Source: Paenibacillus kyungheensis (GTDB taxonomy: Bacteria > Bacillota > Bacilli > Paenibacillales > Paenibacillaceae). From it: a stretch of DNA of 64,000 nucleotides. Location: the NCBI RefSeq assembly GCF_028606985.1, contig NZ_CP117416.1, forward strand, positions 4,314,501-4,378,500. Direction: 5' to 3'. Position numbers and translations under genes: made by a program. Shown one piece after another: positions 26,506 to 35,975 of this stretch. Position 1 is the first letter of the stretch, and each line of letters opens with the position of its first letter. A model generated the notes under the pieces. The model was not told the DNA's origin. It saw nothing but the letters and a program-made list of their open reading frames with translations, and did not search any database.

Positions 26506-28197
26506 TTATTTTGCAGTGACAGGTTTGCTCCACAATTCAACGGTATCTTTGATCATTTGTGTATACGATGCTTCCATTTTTTTCATTGGTTCTGTACTTA
26601 ACTCAGCAACCATTTCATCGTAAATGCCATCAAATTCTTCTGGAGAAGCTAAAATTGCTTCTGGAATACGTTTACGCACAATATCTTGTCCTTTTTGGAA
26701 GTTTACTGTGTATTCTTGATCATCCGGTGCTGGTAAATTGTACGCTGCACCCCATGGTTTAACCGGGAACTCATCTTTTTGCGGGAATAAGTCTTTCCAT
26801 GTTGTTGCACCATAAGCTTTTAATGTTTCTTTTTCGGAAGCTGTGTAACCTGCAATAATTTGTTCAGGGAAATTCGTAGTGTAATAGTTACCTGATGGAT
26901 CTTTCACGCCATCACCATAATGAACACCAAATATAGTATATCCACTTACACCTGTTGTTTTAACAAAGTTTGTATTATCATTTGTTTTCATGTCTTGGAC
27001 ATCCGCAGGAATAACACGTTTGCCATCTTTCATATTGTACTGCTTACCTTCGATACCCCATTGATTCAAGACTTGAGCTTCATCTGAAGACATCCAATCC
27101 AAGAATTTGATAATGCGGATCGGATCTTTCGCAGAAGTAGTAATCCCTATACCGTAACCTACTGGTGCACCGATATCCTGGAATGAACGATCTTTTGTTT
27201 CTGTTGTTAATTGAACAGGATAATGTCCGTATGCACGTTCATTCATACCTGAAGATTTTAGAGCATTTTCAGCTTGTTGGTAATCCCAATCTTGATCGAT
27301 TAGACCAAGAACACGTCCACTTGCAATTTTAGAGTTATATTGGTCTGTTTTTTGTGTGAATGTCTCAGGATCTAACAAACCTTCGTTATACATATGATTT
27401 AACCAGCGGAAATATTCTTTTTCTTCAGGACGTTTGTAATGAAGTTGTGCTTCATAGGTCTCAGGGTCGATGTAGAATTCGCCATCATCCGGTGCACCTG
27501 TTGATAAGAATGCTGGGTTTGTAACTGTAATCTGAATTTTCCAATCATCTGCATTAAGAGATAATGGAATCGTTGGTTGTCCATTGATTGTCGGATTTTT
27601 TTCTTTGTACTCTTTTAATACTTTTTCGAAATCTTTAACCGTTTCGATTTTAGGATAGCCTAGTTCTTTCATTACAGCATTTTGCACTTCAAAGCCGCCA
27701 CCTGCGTCAAAGCTTGTTTGCCCTACGCCTGCATTGGTTGGCAATACATAGATAGAAGGATCTTCTTTACTGTATTGTAGGCGAGCCAAATCGTCTCCAT
27801 ATACTTTTTTGATATTAGGACCATATTTATTAATAAGATCAGTCAAATCGATCAATGCGCCAGCTTCTACTAATTTACTAATCGAACCTTTAGGAGTAAT
27901 CATATCAGGATAGTCACCAGAAGCTGTCATCAAAGCAATCTTCTGTGTCCCCCCACCACTTACATCATATTCAGCATTGAGCGTTACATTCGTTGCTTTG
28001 GTGATTGCTTTACCAACATCATCCTGCATATTATTCCACGTTGGATTCGCATCAGAACCAAAAAAGGAAATCGTGATCGGTGTGGACACATCAGAAGTTT
28101 CTGTTTCTACTGGATCTGAACTTCCACATGCAGTTACACTTGCTAGTGCTACCACTAACATAGGTGCCAAAGCATATCTGAATAATTTTCTCGGCAT
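26506..28197 (-). CDS. Carbohydrate ABC transporter substrate-binding lipoprotein (LplA-like)
   Basis: This large family-1-type binding protein has 563 residues, of the LplA/YtcQ kind that recognise oligosaccharides. The lipoprotein signal peptide ends VTAC with Cys24 as lipid site, followed by a Gly/Ser/Thr linker. The start at 28197 follows AAAAGGGAGG; the open frame extends upstream without a site. It is third in the minus-strand run permease-permease-binding protein, with fucosidase next, so a fucosylated plant or host glycan is a likely ligand. No ATPase gene is present; such importers usually share MsmX/MsmK. Confidence 0.92.
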   Translation of the reverse strand: MPRKLFRYALAPMLVVALASVTACGSSDPVETETSDVSTPITISFFGSDANPTWNNMQDDVGKAITKATNVTLNAEYDVSGGGTQKIALMTASGDYPDMITPKGSISKLVEAGALIDLTDLINKYGPNIKKVYGDDLARLQYSKEDPSIYVLPTNAGVGQTSFDAGGGFEVQNAVMKELGYPKIETVKDFEKVLKEYKEKNPTINGQPTIPLSLNADDWKIQITVTNPAFLSTGAPDDGEFYIDPETYEAQLHYKRPEEKEYFRWLNHMYNEGLLDPETFTQKTDQYNSKIASGRVLGLIDQDWDYQQAENALKSSGMNERAYGHYPVQLTTETKDRSFQDIGAPVGYGIGITTSAKDPIRIIKFLDWMSSDEAQVLNQWGIEGKQYNMKDGKRVIPADVQDMKTNDNTNFVKTTGVSGYTIFGVHYGDGVKDPSGNYYTTNFPEQIIAGYTASEKETLKAYGATTWKDLFPQKDEFPVKPWGAAYNLPAPDDQEYTVNFQKGQDIVRKRIPEAILASPEEFDGIYDEMVAELSTEPMKKMEASYTQMIKDTVELWSKPVTAK

Positions 28198-28296
28198 TAA
28201 AATTGCCTCCCTTTTGAATATAGATAGTCCTTCAATCATAGAACAGGGTAGAAATAAGTATATGCTAAGGTGGTGACACACCACCCGATAGCTATA

Positions 28297-29199
28297 TTAA
28301 GCTTTCACTGCACCTAGCGTCATACCGCTGACAAAATACTTTTGCAAAAACGGATATACGATAAGAATCGGTAATGTAACGACAATCGTAATCGCCATTC
28401 GAATCGATTCTGGAGAAATACTTGCCATCTGCTTCGCCATATCGTTCGCATTCACAGCACCACTTTGCTGTGTACTTTGTTGCAATACTTTCATCAACTC
28501 ATATTGTAGCGTGGTCCATTCAGGACTGCTGGCGTTATACAAATACGTATCAAACCAAGAGTTCCATTGTCCAACTGCTAAGAATAAAGCGATCGTTGCA
28601 AGTACAGGCTTACAGAGTGGTAAAATAACTTTCCAATAAATTGTGAAATCATTCGCTCCATCAAGCTTCGCTGATTCTTGCAAAGCATACGGTAAGCCAT
28701 CAATAAAGGAACGGATAATGAATACGTTAAATGCACTCACGATTCCTGGTAAAACGTAGACCCAGAATGTTCCGATCAAGTGTAGATCTCTCATTAACAA
28801 GAACGTTGGAACCAATCCAGCAGTAACATACATGGTTAATGCTAAGAATGTTGAAATAAATTTACGAGCTTGAAAATCGACTCTACTCAATGTGAAGGCT
28901 AGCATTGAAGCACTAAGCAGTCCAAGTACTGTCCCAATTACTGTTCTTAATACTGAAATCCATGCTCCAGTTAACAGTCCTTGATATTGAAAAATAGTGG
29001 CATAGTTCTCTAATGTAAATGCTCTTGGAAAAATATGAATACCGCCTCGAACTGTATCTGTCGATTGGTTAAGTGAAATCGCAAGTACGTTCAAGAAAGG
29101 ATATAACGTTACTACAAGTACCATTAACATCACGATCGTATTACAAATATCAAATATTTTATCGCCTCTGGTCGCATTAAAAGCTTTGTTTGCTGCCAT
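28297..29199 (-). CDS. Carbohydrate ABC transporter permease (LplC-like)
   Basis: This 300-residue inner-membrane permease has six predicted helices and the EAA loop ESAKLDGANDFTIYWKVILP near 185-205 that docks the ATPase. The C-terminal VFLQKYFVSGMTLGAVK-type ending is characteristic of LplC/YtcP proteins. GGAGGCGG precedes the ATG. It sits 31 bases after the other permease and ahead of the binding protein. Confidence 0.94.
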   Translation of the reverse strand: MAANKAFNATRGDKIFDICNTIVMLMVLVVTLYPFLNVLAISLNQSTDTVRGGIHIFPRAFTLENYATIFQYQGLLTGAWISVLRTVIGTVLGLLSASMLAFTLSRVDFQARKFISTFLALTMYVTAGLVPTFLLMRDLHLIGTFWVYVLPGIVSAFNVFIIRSFIDGLPYALQESAKLDGANDFTIYWKVILPLCKPVLATIALFLAVGQWNSWFDTYLYNASSPEWTTLQYELMKVLQQSTQQSGAVNANDMAKQMASISPESIRMAITIVVTLPILIVYPFLQKYFVSGMTLGAVKA

Positions 29200-29230
29200 G
29201 GTCGCCCGCCTCCTTTTGAATACAGATTAT

Positions 29231-30211
29231 TTACATAATGCTTTCTTTGGTTGTTTTCTTGAAAATTCCATTAGCTGTAAACAACAAGATAATACTAATC
29301 ACCGAGTTGAAAATACTAATAGCCGTACCGTATGAATAACGGTTCATTTCCAATCCATATTTCAACGCGTACAAATCAAGCACTTGTGAATAATCCTGCA
29401 CCAAATTGTTACCGAGCAAGAATTGCTTCTCAAAACCGATACTCACCAAATGTCCGATCGACATAATCAACAGCACGGTAATCGTGGTACGCATACCTGG
29501 AAGTGTAATATGCCACATTTGGCGAAAACGTCCAGCACCGTCTACACGAGAAGCTTCATACTGTTCCTGGTCAATACCTGTGATCGCTGCCAGATAGATA
29601 ATGGTATTCCAACCCATCTCTTTCCAAATATCTGAAGCGGTTACAATTCCCCAGAACCATTTCCCTTGAGCCATAAATTGAATCGGCTGATCGATAATAT
29701 GCATCGATACTAATAGTTCGTTGACTATACCACCATCAGTCGATAACGATTTCGTTACAATACCTGCTACAACAACCCATGATACAAAGTGAGGAAGATA
29801 CGAAACGGTCTGTACCGTTCTTTTGAAAAACATGCCTTTGACTTCATTCAGCAAAATGGCAAAAATAACAGGAACAACAAATCCAAAAATCAGACCCATA
29901 AAACTCATTGCCAGCGTATTACGCAGAGCTAAGTAAAATTGTTGATCTGCGAATAAGGCTGTAAATTGATCGAATCCAACCCACTTCTGATCAAAAAACG
30001 ATTTGGCTGGTTTAAAATTCTGGAATGCCATTGTCCAGCCCCACAAAGGAACATAACTAAAAATGAAAGCCCAGATTACAAACGGTAGTGACATCAGATA
30101 AAGATAGCGCTGCTGTTTAAATACTTTCCAGAAGCCACCGCCTCTTTTGATCGTTGTTTTGGATACTCGCTCTCCCTTATTAGAAGAAGCACGCTTGGTT
30201 GTTGTGTCCAT
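29231..30211 (-). CDS. Carbohydrate ABC transporter permease (LplB-like)
   Basis: This 326-residue permease is the partner of the LplC-like protein: six helices, the family opening LYLMSLPFVIWAFIFSYVPLWGW and the EAA loop EASRVDGAGRFRQMWHITLP near 232. The start at 30211 follows GGAGGG at a slightly long distance; an upstream open stretch of 10 codons is not supported. First gene of the importer operon, downstream of a cre site. Confidence 0.92.
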   Translation of the reverse strand: MDTTTKRASSNKGERVSKTTIKRGGGFWKVFKQQRYLYLMSLPFVIWAFIFSYVPLWGWTMAFQNFKPAKSFFDQKWVGFDQFTALFADQQFYLALRNTLAMSFMGLIFGFVVPVIFAILLNEVKGMFFKRTVQTVSYLPHFVSWVVVAGIVTKSLSTDGGIVNELLVSMHIIDQPIQFMAQGKWFWGIVTASDIWKEMGWNTIIYLAAITGIDQEQYEASRVDGAGRFRQMWHITLPGMRTTITVLLIMSIGHLVSIGFEKQFLLGNNLVQDYSQVLDLYALKYGLEMNRYSYGTAISIFNSVISIILLFTANGIFKKTTKESIM

Positions 30212-30310
30212 AATACAGTCCACCCTCCTATAATCGATCATTCATCCCTTACGGGTTCCGCTTCTTCATCCCTATTGTCATACGACTCAGGGGTATATAC
30301 CGATTATAAA

Positions 30311-30324
30311 AGAAAGCGCTTTCT
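30311..30324. promoter_or_regulatory. Candidate CcpA cre site upstream of the fucoside importer
   Basis: AGAAAGCGCTTTCT is a perfect 14-bp palindrome matching the ideal cre core GAAAGCGCTTTC. It lies 100 bases upstream of the first permease gene. Confidence 0.7.
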
Positions 30325-30466
30325 ATTTATACCTTCTAAATTATACATAAAATCATATAAAAATTAGATATCGCTTACATTTGGTTCTTCAAAGTCAAAT
30401 TTTTACCTGATTGTGGGATTATAAGCGGTAATAGTCCACGCAAATCATTGTACTTTTTTTACTGAT

Positions 30467-32002
30467 TTACACATCATCATTTTGTTGATCCCGGTAGGCA
30501 GACGGCGAAATTCCTGTATACTTTTTGAATTTGCTATGAAAATAATCTACATTCGCATATCCAACTTGAGAAGCGACTTTGTGTACTTTCATTCCTTGTG
30601 CCAACAACGATTTGGCTTGCTCTAACCGTACCTGATCTAGAAAATGGTTAAAGGATTCGCCTGTGTGTGTTTTGAACATTTTGCCAAGATACGCACTATT
30701 GTAATTAAATATTTCCGCTAATAATTCAAGCTTGAGGTTATCGCTATAATTGCGCTGAATAAAATCGGTCATCTGCTTCATTACTGATTCATGTGTGCCA
30801 TGATTGATCGACTGTAACAATTTTTCTAATCGGCTTACTACTAATGTAATCATCTGTCTGGTAGTCGATACAGCGTACAATTCAGGGATTAGAGACAGAC
30901 ATTGTTGCACAGCGGCACCAGAACCCGGTACACTTGCTGGCAAGCGGCTAAGAGCCAGTGATAACACATGCGAACAAAGACTTTTCACTTCACGTTCAGA
31001 TAATCCAGCTTTCCATGAAATATCACATAATTCTTCCAGCACTCGCTCAGCGGCAGCCACATTACGAATATCGACAGCATAATACAGACGGTCTGACCAT
31101 TCTCCTGCCAAAGGAACGTCAGCAAGTGGCTCAGTGGTAGCTCGATCTACAGCAAGTTCTGTCGACATGACACCATGATCATCACACCAGAAGCGTTGTG
31201 CAATCAATGTGGATGCTTCTTCATAGATCAAGCGAAGGTCTTCAAGGTCTGTTACTACATGACTTGCAGCTAGATACATTTCAGGTTCATCGTGTAACCA
31301 TGACCAGATGTGTTCTTTCAATTGGATTAATTCATGATGTTGCATATACGCTTGCTCTGTCAGCAAACCGATATATGGACCTGCACGAAATACAATACGA
31401 TGATAAGCGTCATTCGAGTATTCAGCCAACTTTTGCATTTGAGTAAAAAAGTTTACTTTTTCATCGCCTTGCACATGACTACATTCGATCAAAATCAATT
31501 GGTAACGTTCCCAATGTAACTGAAGCGAAGTTGCACTTTGATGTTGTGATGATGAAGATACTAATAATTGTTCGACTTTTTCAGATAATGGAGTCTCTGG
31601 AATATGGATAATCATATCTTGTTGCTCCCGATGAAGAGATCCATGTACACGACGTAGTTCATCTTGCATTTCATCTTCATCTACAGGTTTGAGTAAATAT
31701 CCATCAACTCCAAATCCTAATGCTTTGCGTGCATATTCAAAATCAGCATGTCCGCTTAAAATTAAAAAATGCGCTTGCTGGTGTTGCTCACGAATGTGTT
31801 CAATCACTTCCAGTCCACTCATTCCCGGCATACGAATATCCATAATTGTTAGATCCGGTTTCCAGCGCTCAAACTTTTGAATTGCATCTCTTCCATTTAC
31901 CGCAGCATCAACAACTTCAAATCCAATCTCATTCCAATTAATAATCGTTTTTAGTCCTTCACGAATCGAGGGTTCATCATCTACGATCATCACTTTAAAC
32001 AT
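30467..32002 (-). CDS. AraC-type response regulator (YesN-like)
   Basis: This 511-residue regulator has a receiver domain (1-125, phosphoacceptor Asp55 in IMDIRMPG, acidic pair DD at 8-9, Lys in LLKPVD), a central region of unassigned fold, and a C-terminal AraC DNA-binding domain (about 405-505) with two helix-turn-helix units ending KKYTGISPSAYR. It pairs with the kinase whose TAA it overlaps by one base (TAATG). It lies directly upstream of the importer/fucosidase genes, which it very likely activates. Confidence 0.93.
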   Translation of the reverse strand: MFKVMIVDDEPSIREGLKTIINWNEIGFEVVDAAVNGRDAIQKFERWKPDLTIMDIRMPGMSGLEVIEHIREQHQQAHFLILSGHADFEYARKALGFGVDGYLLKPVDEDEMQDELRRVHGSLHREQQDMIIHIPETPLSEKVEQLLVSSSSQHQSATSLQLHWERYQLILIECSHVQGDEKVNFFTQMQKLAEYSNDAYHRIVFRAGPYIGLLTEQAYMQHHELIQLKEHIWSWLHDEPEMYLAASHVVTDLEDLRLIYEEASTLIAQRFWCDDHGVMSTELAVDRATTEPLADVPLAGEWSDRLYYAVDIRNVAAAERVLEELCDISWKAGLSEREVKSLCSHVLSLALSRLPASVPGSGAAVQQCLSLIPELYAVSTTRQMITLVVSRLEKLLQSINHGTHESVMKQMTDFIQRNYSDNLKLELLAEIFNYNSAYLGKMFKTHTGESFNHFLDQVRLEQAKSLLAQGMKVHKVASQVGYANVDYFHSKFKKYTGISPSAYRDQQNDDV

Positions 32003-33807
32003 TATTTATTGCCCCCTGACATTAATTGATCGGTTGTGGCTGGTATTTTAAATGAAATTTGAGTTCCTTCCCCAAGCATACTGGATATATGAAGCCCATA
32101 CGCTGCACCGTACGACAAAATCAATCGCTGATGTACATTGCGTAATCCAATACGATCTCCTTCCTGACTTTCATTGACTTGGAGTGAATTTTTTACCCAT
32201 TGCAAACGTTCCTCTGCTATCCCTGCTCCATTATCGATAACATCTATCATGACATCTTGTTCAATCCGTAATGTACGAATAATAATCAATCCACCATTTT
32301 CCCGACTTTCCAGACCATGAATAATCGCATTTTCTACTAAAGGCTGAATAATTAACGGTGGAATCGATATTTCTTTTGTTTGAGGATCGATAAGCAATTC
32401 ATAATTTAAGCGATCACCAAAACGAAACTTTTGAATTTCCAAATACGATTTAATTAATTCCATTTCGCCTTGTAAAGTTGTATTTTTCATACCGATTTCT
32501 AAATTATTACGAATCAATTTACCCAGCAAACGCACAATATACGCAATCTCTTGTTCACCTCGAATATGAGCTTTCATCCGTATCGATTCTAGAGCATTAA
32601 ATAGAAAGTGAGGATTGATTTGACTGGCTAACATTTTAAAGCTGATTTCTTTTTGACTCACTTCCAAGCGAGTATTGCGCTCATTCGATTCATATACTTG
32701 ATCCATTAAAGTTCGTATACTCACGACCATATCGTTGAATTTTCGTGAAAGCTGTCCAATCTCATCAGCTCCTGCAATATGGGAAACGACTTTTAGATCG
32801 CCTGTTCCTACTTTGTTCATCTGACGACTTAGACCGGATAAGCGGCGTGTAATCAAGTGTGAGATCAAGTATAAAAATAATAATCCAGTACAGAGAATCA
32901 ATATTAGTAATCCGGTACCAATCAGAATAATACGATTCGAATCCCGAACTATACTTTCATTAGCAAATACAGAGATGATTTTTAACCCGTTATCACTGCT
33001 ATCAGGCATCACTTCATCCACTACAATATTCGAAAGCTGTCCTTTTACATCACGTTCATAGATTCCTTTGCCTTGTAGATCGGAGCTTATGCCTAGCTCT
33101 GGATCACCCAACTGTTTGCCGATTAAAGTGACATCTTTGGCAGCGACTACATAACCGCTATGATCCAAAATCATTGTCTCAAATGGTTCTGCACTCAAAA
33201 TTGAATTAAGATAGGACTGGCTGAGTTCAATAACGAGTACACCATTTGTCGTATAATCGGTAAAGTTGATTTTGCGCACCAGACTGAGTTTTTTAGTTTC
33301 ACTAATTTCGATATCATTGCGGTAAATCCAATTGATCTTGCGACTATTGATCGCCGTCTGATACCATTTGCTATCACGTACTTCATTACTGACTTTCATA
33401 AATTCCAAATTATTCTGAATAGTGTTGTTAGTGGTGTAAAATCGGATTGCTGATATTTCAGAGTACAAACGCAGATATTCTTGAAATTCCTGATAATTGT
33501 GATAAGCGACAACCAGATCATATACTTTGGTATAGCGTGTGTTGACCACATCACTTAGTCTGGAATCAAATAGTAGCTTGTTAGATATATCAATAGGTAC
33601 ACGCAACATAGTATCCATTTGATTTTTGACACGCTCTACATTATTGGTGGTCTGCTCAATCGCATTATCCAGAGCCGATTGTCTAAAATAATCTACTACG
33701 ACCCCACCAATCCCCAGTACAGGAAGCGCGACAATAAAGATATACGCAAAAATCAATTTATTTTTAATTTTTACATTATTCATACGCTCAATCAACGGCT
33801 TCCACAT
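32002..33807 (-). CDS. Sensor histidine kinase (YesM-like)
   Basis: This 601-residue kinase is of the LytS/YesM class. A helix near 18-40, a large outside sensor domain (about 40-285, Cache-like), a second helix near 288-312 and HAMP (about 315-365) precede the His_kinase motif QINPHFLFNALES with His400. An HATPase domain with DNGAGI follows. GGGGAG precedes the ATG. It is presumably the sensor for the sugar imported by the downstream permeases, directly or via the binding protein. Confidence 0.93.
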   Translation of the reverse strand: MWKPLIERMNNVKIKNKLIFAYIFIVALPVLGIGGVVVDYFRQSALDNAIEQTTNNVERVKNQMDTMLRVPIDISNKLLFDSRLSDVVNTRYTKVYDLVVAYHNYQEFQEYLRLYSEISAIRFYTTNNTIQNNLEFMKVSNEVRDSKWYQTAINSRKINWIYRNDIEISETKKLSLVRKINFTDYTTNGVLVIELSQSYLNSILSAEPFETMILDHSGYVVAAKDVTLIGKQLGDPELGISSDLQGKGIYERDVKGQLSNIVVDEVMPDSSDNGLKIISVFANESIVRDSNRIILIGTGLLILILCTGLLFLYLISHLITRRLSGLSRQMNKVGTGDLKVVSHIAGADEIGQLSRKFNDMVVSIRTLMDQVYESNERNTRLEVSQKEISFKMLASQINPHFLFNALESIRMKAHIRGEQEIAYIVRLLGKLIRNNLEIGMKNTTLQGEMELIKSYLEIQKFRFGDRLNYELLIDPQTKEISIPPLIIQPLVENAIIHGLESRENGGLIIIRTLRIEQDVMIDVIDNGAGIAEERLQWVKNSLQVNESQEGDRIGLRNVHQRLILSYGAAYGLHISSMLGEGTQISFKIPATTDQLMSGGNK

Positions 33808-33930
33808 GACTCCCCCTACTTTCTACACCATTTGTTTGCCGTTTTGGATAAAACGCTTACAGAAATCAGAATAATATAACATAAAATCTAGTTTTTGTTT
33901 ATTCTATTTATCATATCACAAACCAATTTG

Positions 33931-33960
33931 AAAAGACTGCCTTCACAACAGCAGTCTTTT
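33931..33960 (-). terminator. Terminator after peptide deformylase gene
   Basis: AAAAGACTGC pairs perfectly with GCAGTCTTTT around a 10-base loop. The T run on the minus strand is short, so strength is uncertain. Confidence 0.65.
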
Positions 33961-34064
33961 CGCCGATATCATTAATAGCTTAGTATATTAACAATATCAA
34001 TCCATTTTCATCCATAATATCCATTTGATATGATTCAACCGTCCGCTATAGCTGTAATGAATAG

Positions 34065-34640
34065 TTACAGTGGACGAATAAACTCAACCTCTGGCAAACG
34101 GCTTGGATCTTTTTTATTGATATGATCATAGAACATTACACCGTTCAAATGATCTAATTCATGCTGAATGACGACAGCTTCAAACCCTTTTAGTTTCAAT
34201 GTAAAAGGCTTCCCGTCAGGTGTAAATGCTTTAATCGTTATTTTCTCATACCGTGGTACGAATCCTTCTACATCACGGTCAACTGACAAACATCCCTCTC
34301 CGTGCTCCAGATAGACCATTGCTGTGGAATGACTAACTAATTTGGGATTGCAAAACACATATTCAAGTTGCCGATCTTGGTCATTAGTAAAGTAGACTAC
34401 AAACACTCTTCCATCCCAACCAACCTGATTAGCTGATAATCCTATTCCTGGACGCAAACCATATTTCTCAGCTAATTTCTCATCTTGCGATTTTTTCAAA
34501 AAATCCATCATTCGATTCGCACGTGTACGATCTTCATCAGATAACGGTAATTTCACAGGTTCCGCTACTTTTCGCAAAATCGGATCACCTTCACGCACAA
34601 TCTCGTCCATCGTCACAAAAGAAAGTGAAGAATTATTCAA
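34065..34640 (-). CDS. def: Peptide deformylase
   Basis: This enzyme removes the formyl group from nascent protein N-termini. The 191-residue length fits the Gram-positive type II enzymes. All three motifs are present: GIGLSANQVG (65-74; Ser where Ala is common), EGCLS with metal ligand Cys117, and QHELDHLNG with His160, Glu161 and His164. The start codon is TTG, supported by AAAGGTGG 9 bases upstream and a good promoter. It is monocistronic rather than beside fmt. Confidence 0.95.
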   Translation of the reverse strand: MNNSSLSFVTMDEIVREGDPILRKVAEPVKLPLSDEDRTRANRMMDFLKKSQDEKLAEKYGLRPGIGLSANQVGWDGRVFVVYFTNDQDRQLEYVFCNPKLVSHSTAMVYLEHGEGCLSVDRDVEGFVPRYEKITIKAFTPDGKPFTLKLKGFEAVVIQHELDHLNGVMFYDHINKKDPSRLPEVEFIRPL

Positions 34641-34718
34641 TGTATAGAGCCACCTTTATATTTGTCATAGATTGGAATTCACACAAAGTGATAGTCAAAT
34701 CACATTATTTTAGATTTA

Positions 34719-34747
34719 ATTATAAAAAATGTTCAATTTTACGTCAA
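34719..34747 (-). promoter_or_regulatory. Sigma-A promoter of def
   Basis: On the minus strand TTGACG (34742-34747) and TATAAT (34719-34724) are separated by exactly 17 bp, about 80 bases upstream of the start codon. Confidence 0.75.
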
Positions 34748-34893
34748 TGATAACGTTTACTTGTCTCAATCTGTCGAATTTGCATTGACGATAGTATGGT
34801 AACAAATTACTATAATGTTAAGGAAGTTTTAAGAATGATCGAAATCTTAGTATCTTTTTCACATTTACTTTCGTTTTTTACTGTTAATTGTAG

Positions 34894-34914
34894 TTGTATA
34901 GTGCAGTATACAAT
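34894..34914 (+). promoter_or_regulatory. Candidate MarR operator overlapping its own promoter
   Basis: TTGTATA (34894-34900) and TATACAA (34907-34913) form a perfect inverted repeat with a 6-base centre, typical of MarR sites. The likely -10, TACAAT (34909-34914), lies within the right arm, so binding would block transcription. Confidence 0.6.
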
Positions 34915-34964
34915 GATAGTTAACTAAGAGTTTTATTTATATATATCGAAGGAGGATTTACAAT

Positions 34965-35432
34965 TTGGAAACGTCTAATGAACTTCTCAAAAGCTATTTA
35001 ACACTTGTGGATCGTATGCCACGTATTATGGAGCTCCCTACCTTAATGCGACAACTCAAGTCCAATGCTACAGAAGTGTATATCCTGCACTTTTTGTTAG
35101 CAAACGGCAGTCAATATGGTACAGACATTGTCCGGGCAACAGGTCTGACTACCAGTGCCGTTACACAGATCTGCGATAAGTTAGGACAAGAAGAGTTGAT
35201 TGAACGTACACGATCCGATCAAGATCGTCGGTATGTGAGTATTTCGATTACCCGTAAAGGGGAAGAAGCACTAGATGGAATGTACAAAATCATGTCTAAT
35301 AAATTAGTTGAAAGTATTCGTGGGCTTAGTGATGATGAGGCACATGAATTACTAGGACATTTCAGAAGTGTAGAACATTTAATTATGAAGCGTAAAGATT
35401 TGACGGTAAACGAATTATCTGTAAAAAGTTAA
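34965..35432 (+). CDS. MarR-family transcriptional regulator
   Basis: This 155-residue winged-helix repressor has the recognition region GLTTSAVTQICDKL at about 60-75 and the wing RSDQDRRYVSISIT at about 84-98, both diagnostic for MarR. The start is TTG with AAGGAGGA placed 9 bases upstream. It is monocistronic with its own terminator and probably autoregulated through the upstream palindrome. Targets and ligand are unknown. Confidence 0.92.
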   Translation: METSNELLKSYLTLVDRMPRIMELPTLMRQLKSNATEVYILHFLLANGSQYGTDIVRATGLTTSAVTQICDKLGQEELIERTRSDQDRRYVSISITRKGEEALDGMYKIMSNKLVESIRGLSDDEAHELLGHFRSVEHLIMKRKDLTVNELSVKS

Positions 35433-35463
35433 GACATTGCTGTTGTAGTATCCTGTTGTATAT

Positions 35464-35505
35464 AAAAAACGTCCGAATGGAATATATTCCATCCGGGCGT
35501 TTTTA
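35464..35505. terminator. Bidirectional terminator between MarR and thioredoxin-like genes
   Basis: AAAAACGTCCG pairs with CGGGCGTTTTT, and inside it TGGAATATATTCCA is a perfect palindrome. T-rich on either strand. Confidence 0.85.
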
Positions 35506-35511
35506 TTTATA

Positions 35512-35829
35512 TTACTCTACTGTTGCTAAATATTCAGCAACTTGCGTAGGTGTTTTAGCAAATTTACTGTGCAAATGAGCTATTTTTTCACCATTACGAT
35601 ATACAAGCAAGCTTGGAATTCCTCTTACTTCATTTTGCTCAGCCAAATCTTGAAACTTTTCTGCATCCATCGCAAAGAACTGTTTGTCATTGTTCTTTTC
35701 GATAATATCCACCATAAAACGGTCAAGCGTTTTGCAATCCGGGCACCAGTTTGTATCAAATTTGATCACAGTAAGGTCGTTACCATTAATCAAATTGCGG
35801 TATTGATCTTCCGATTCTATTCTTTCCAT
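35512..35829 (-). CDS. Thioredoxin-like protein
   Basis: This 105-residue thioredoxin-fold protein has the dithiol motif WCPDC (Cys29, Cys32) and the cis-Pro loop VRGIPSLLVYRNG. The Pro-Asp centre differs from classical WCGPC, as in YtpP/YdbP-like thioredoxins, so redox potential may differ. ATG at 35829 is preferred, with AAAGGAGGA upstream; the frame extends 11 codons further. Single gene. Confidence 0.88.
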   Translation of the reverse strand: MERIESEDQYRNLINGNDLTVIKFDTNWCPDCKTLDRFMVDIIEKNNDKQFFAMDAEKFQDLAEQNEVRGIPSLLVYRNGEKIAHLHSKFAKTPTQVAEYLATVE

Positions 35830-35975
35830 TAGGAAGTGATCCTCCTTTAAATGATGATTCAATTAGCAACAATACAAAATATAATCTCTTAATATGAAGA
35901 TGTTGCTATCTTTATTATCTGCTCTTTATTGTAATTTAGCAACAATGTAGTGTATAAAGTGTATTAAAATGCTTA

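Larger units (their letters stand above)
34641..34964. other. Divergent regulatory region between def and the MarR gene
   Basis: These 324 bases carry the def promoter (34719-34747), a cre-like sequence TGATAACGTTTACT at 34748-34761 (one mismatch, possibly chance), and the MarR operator/promoter at 34894-34914. No additional gene is supported. Confidence 0.65.
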
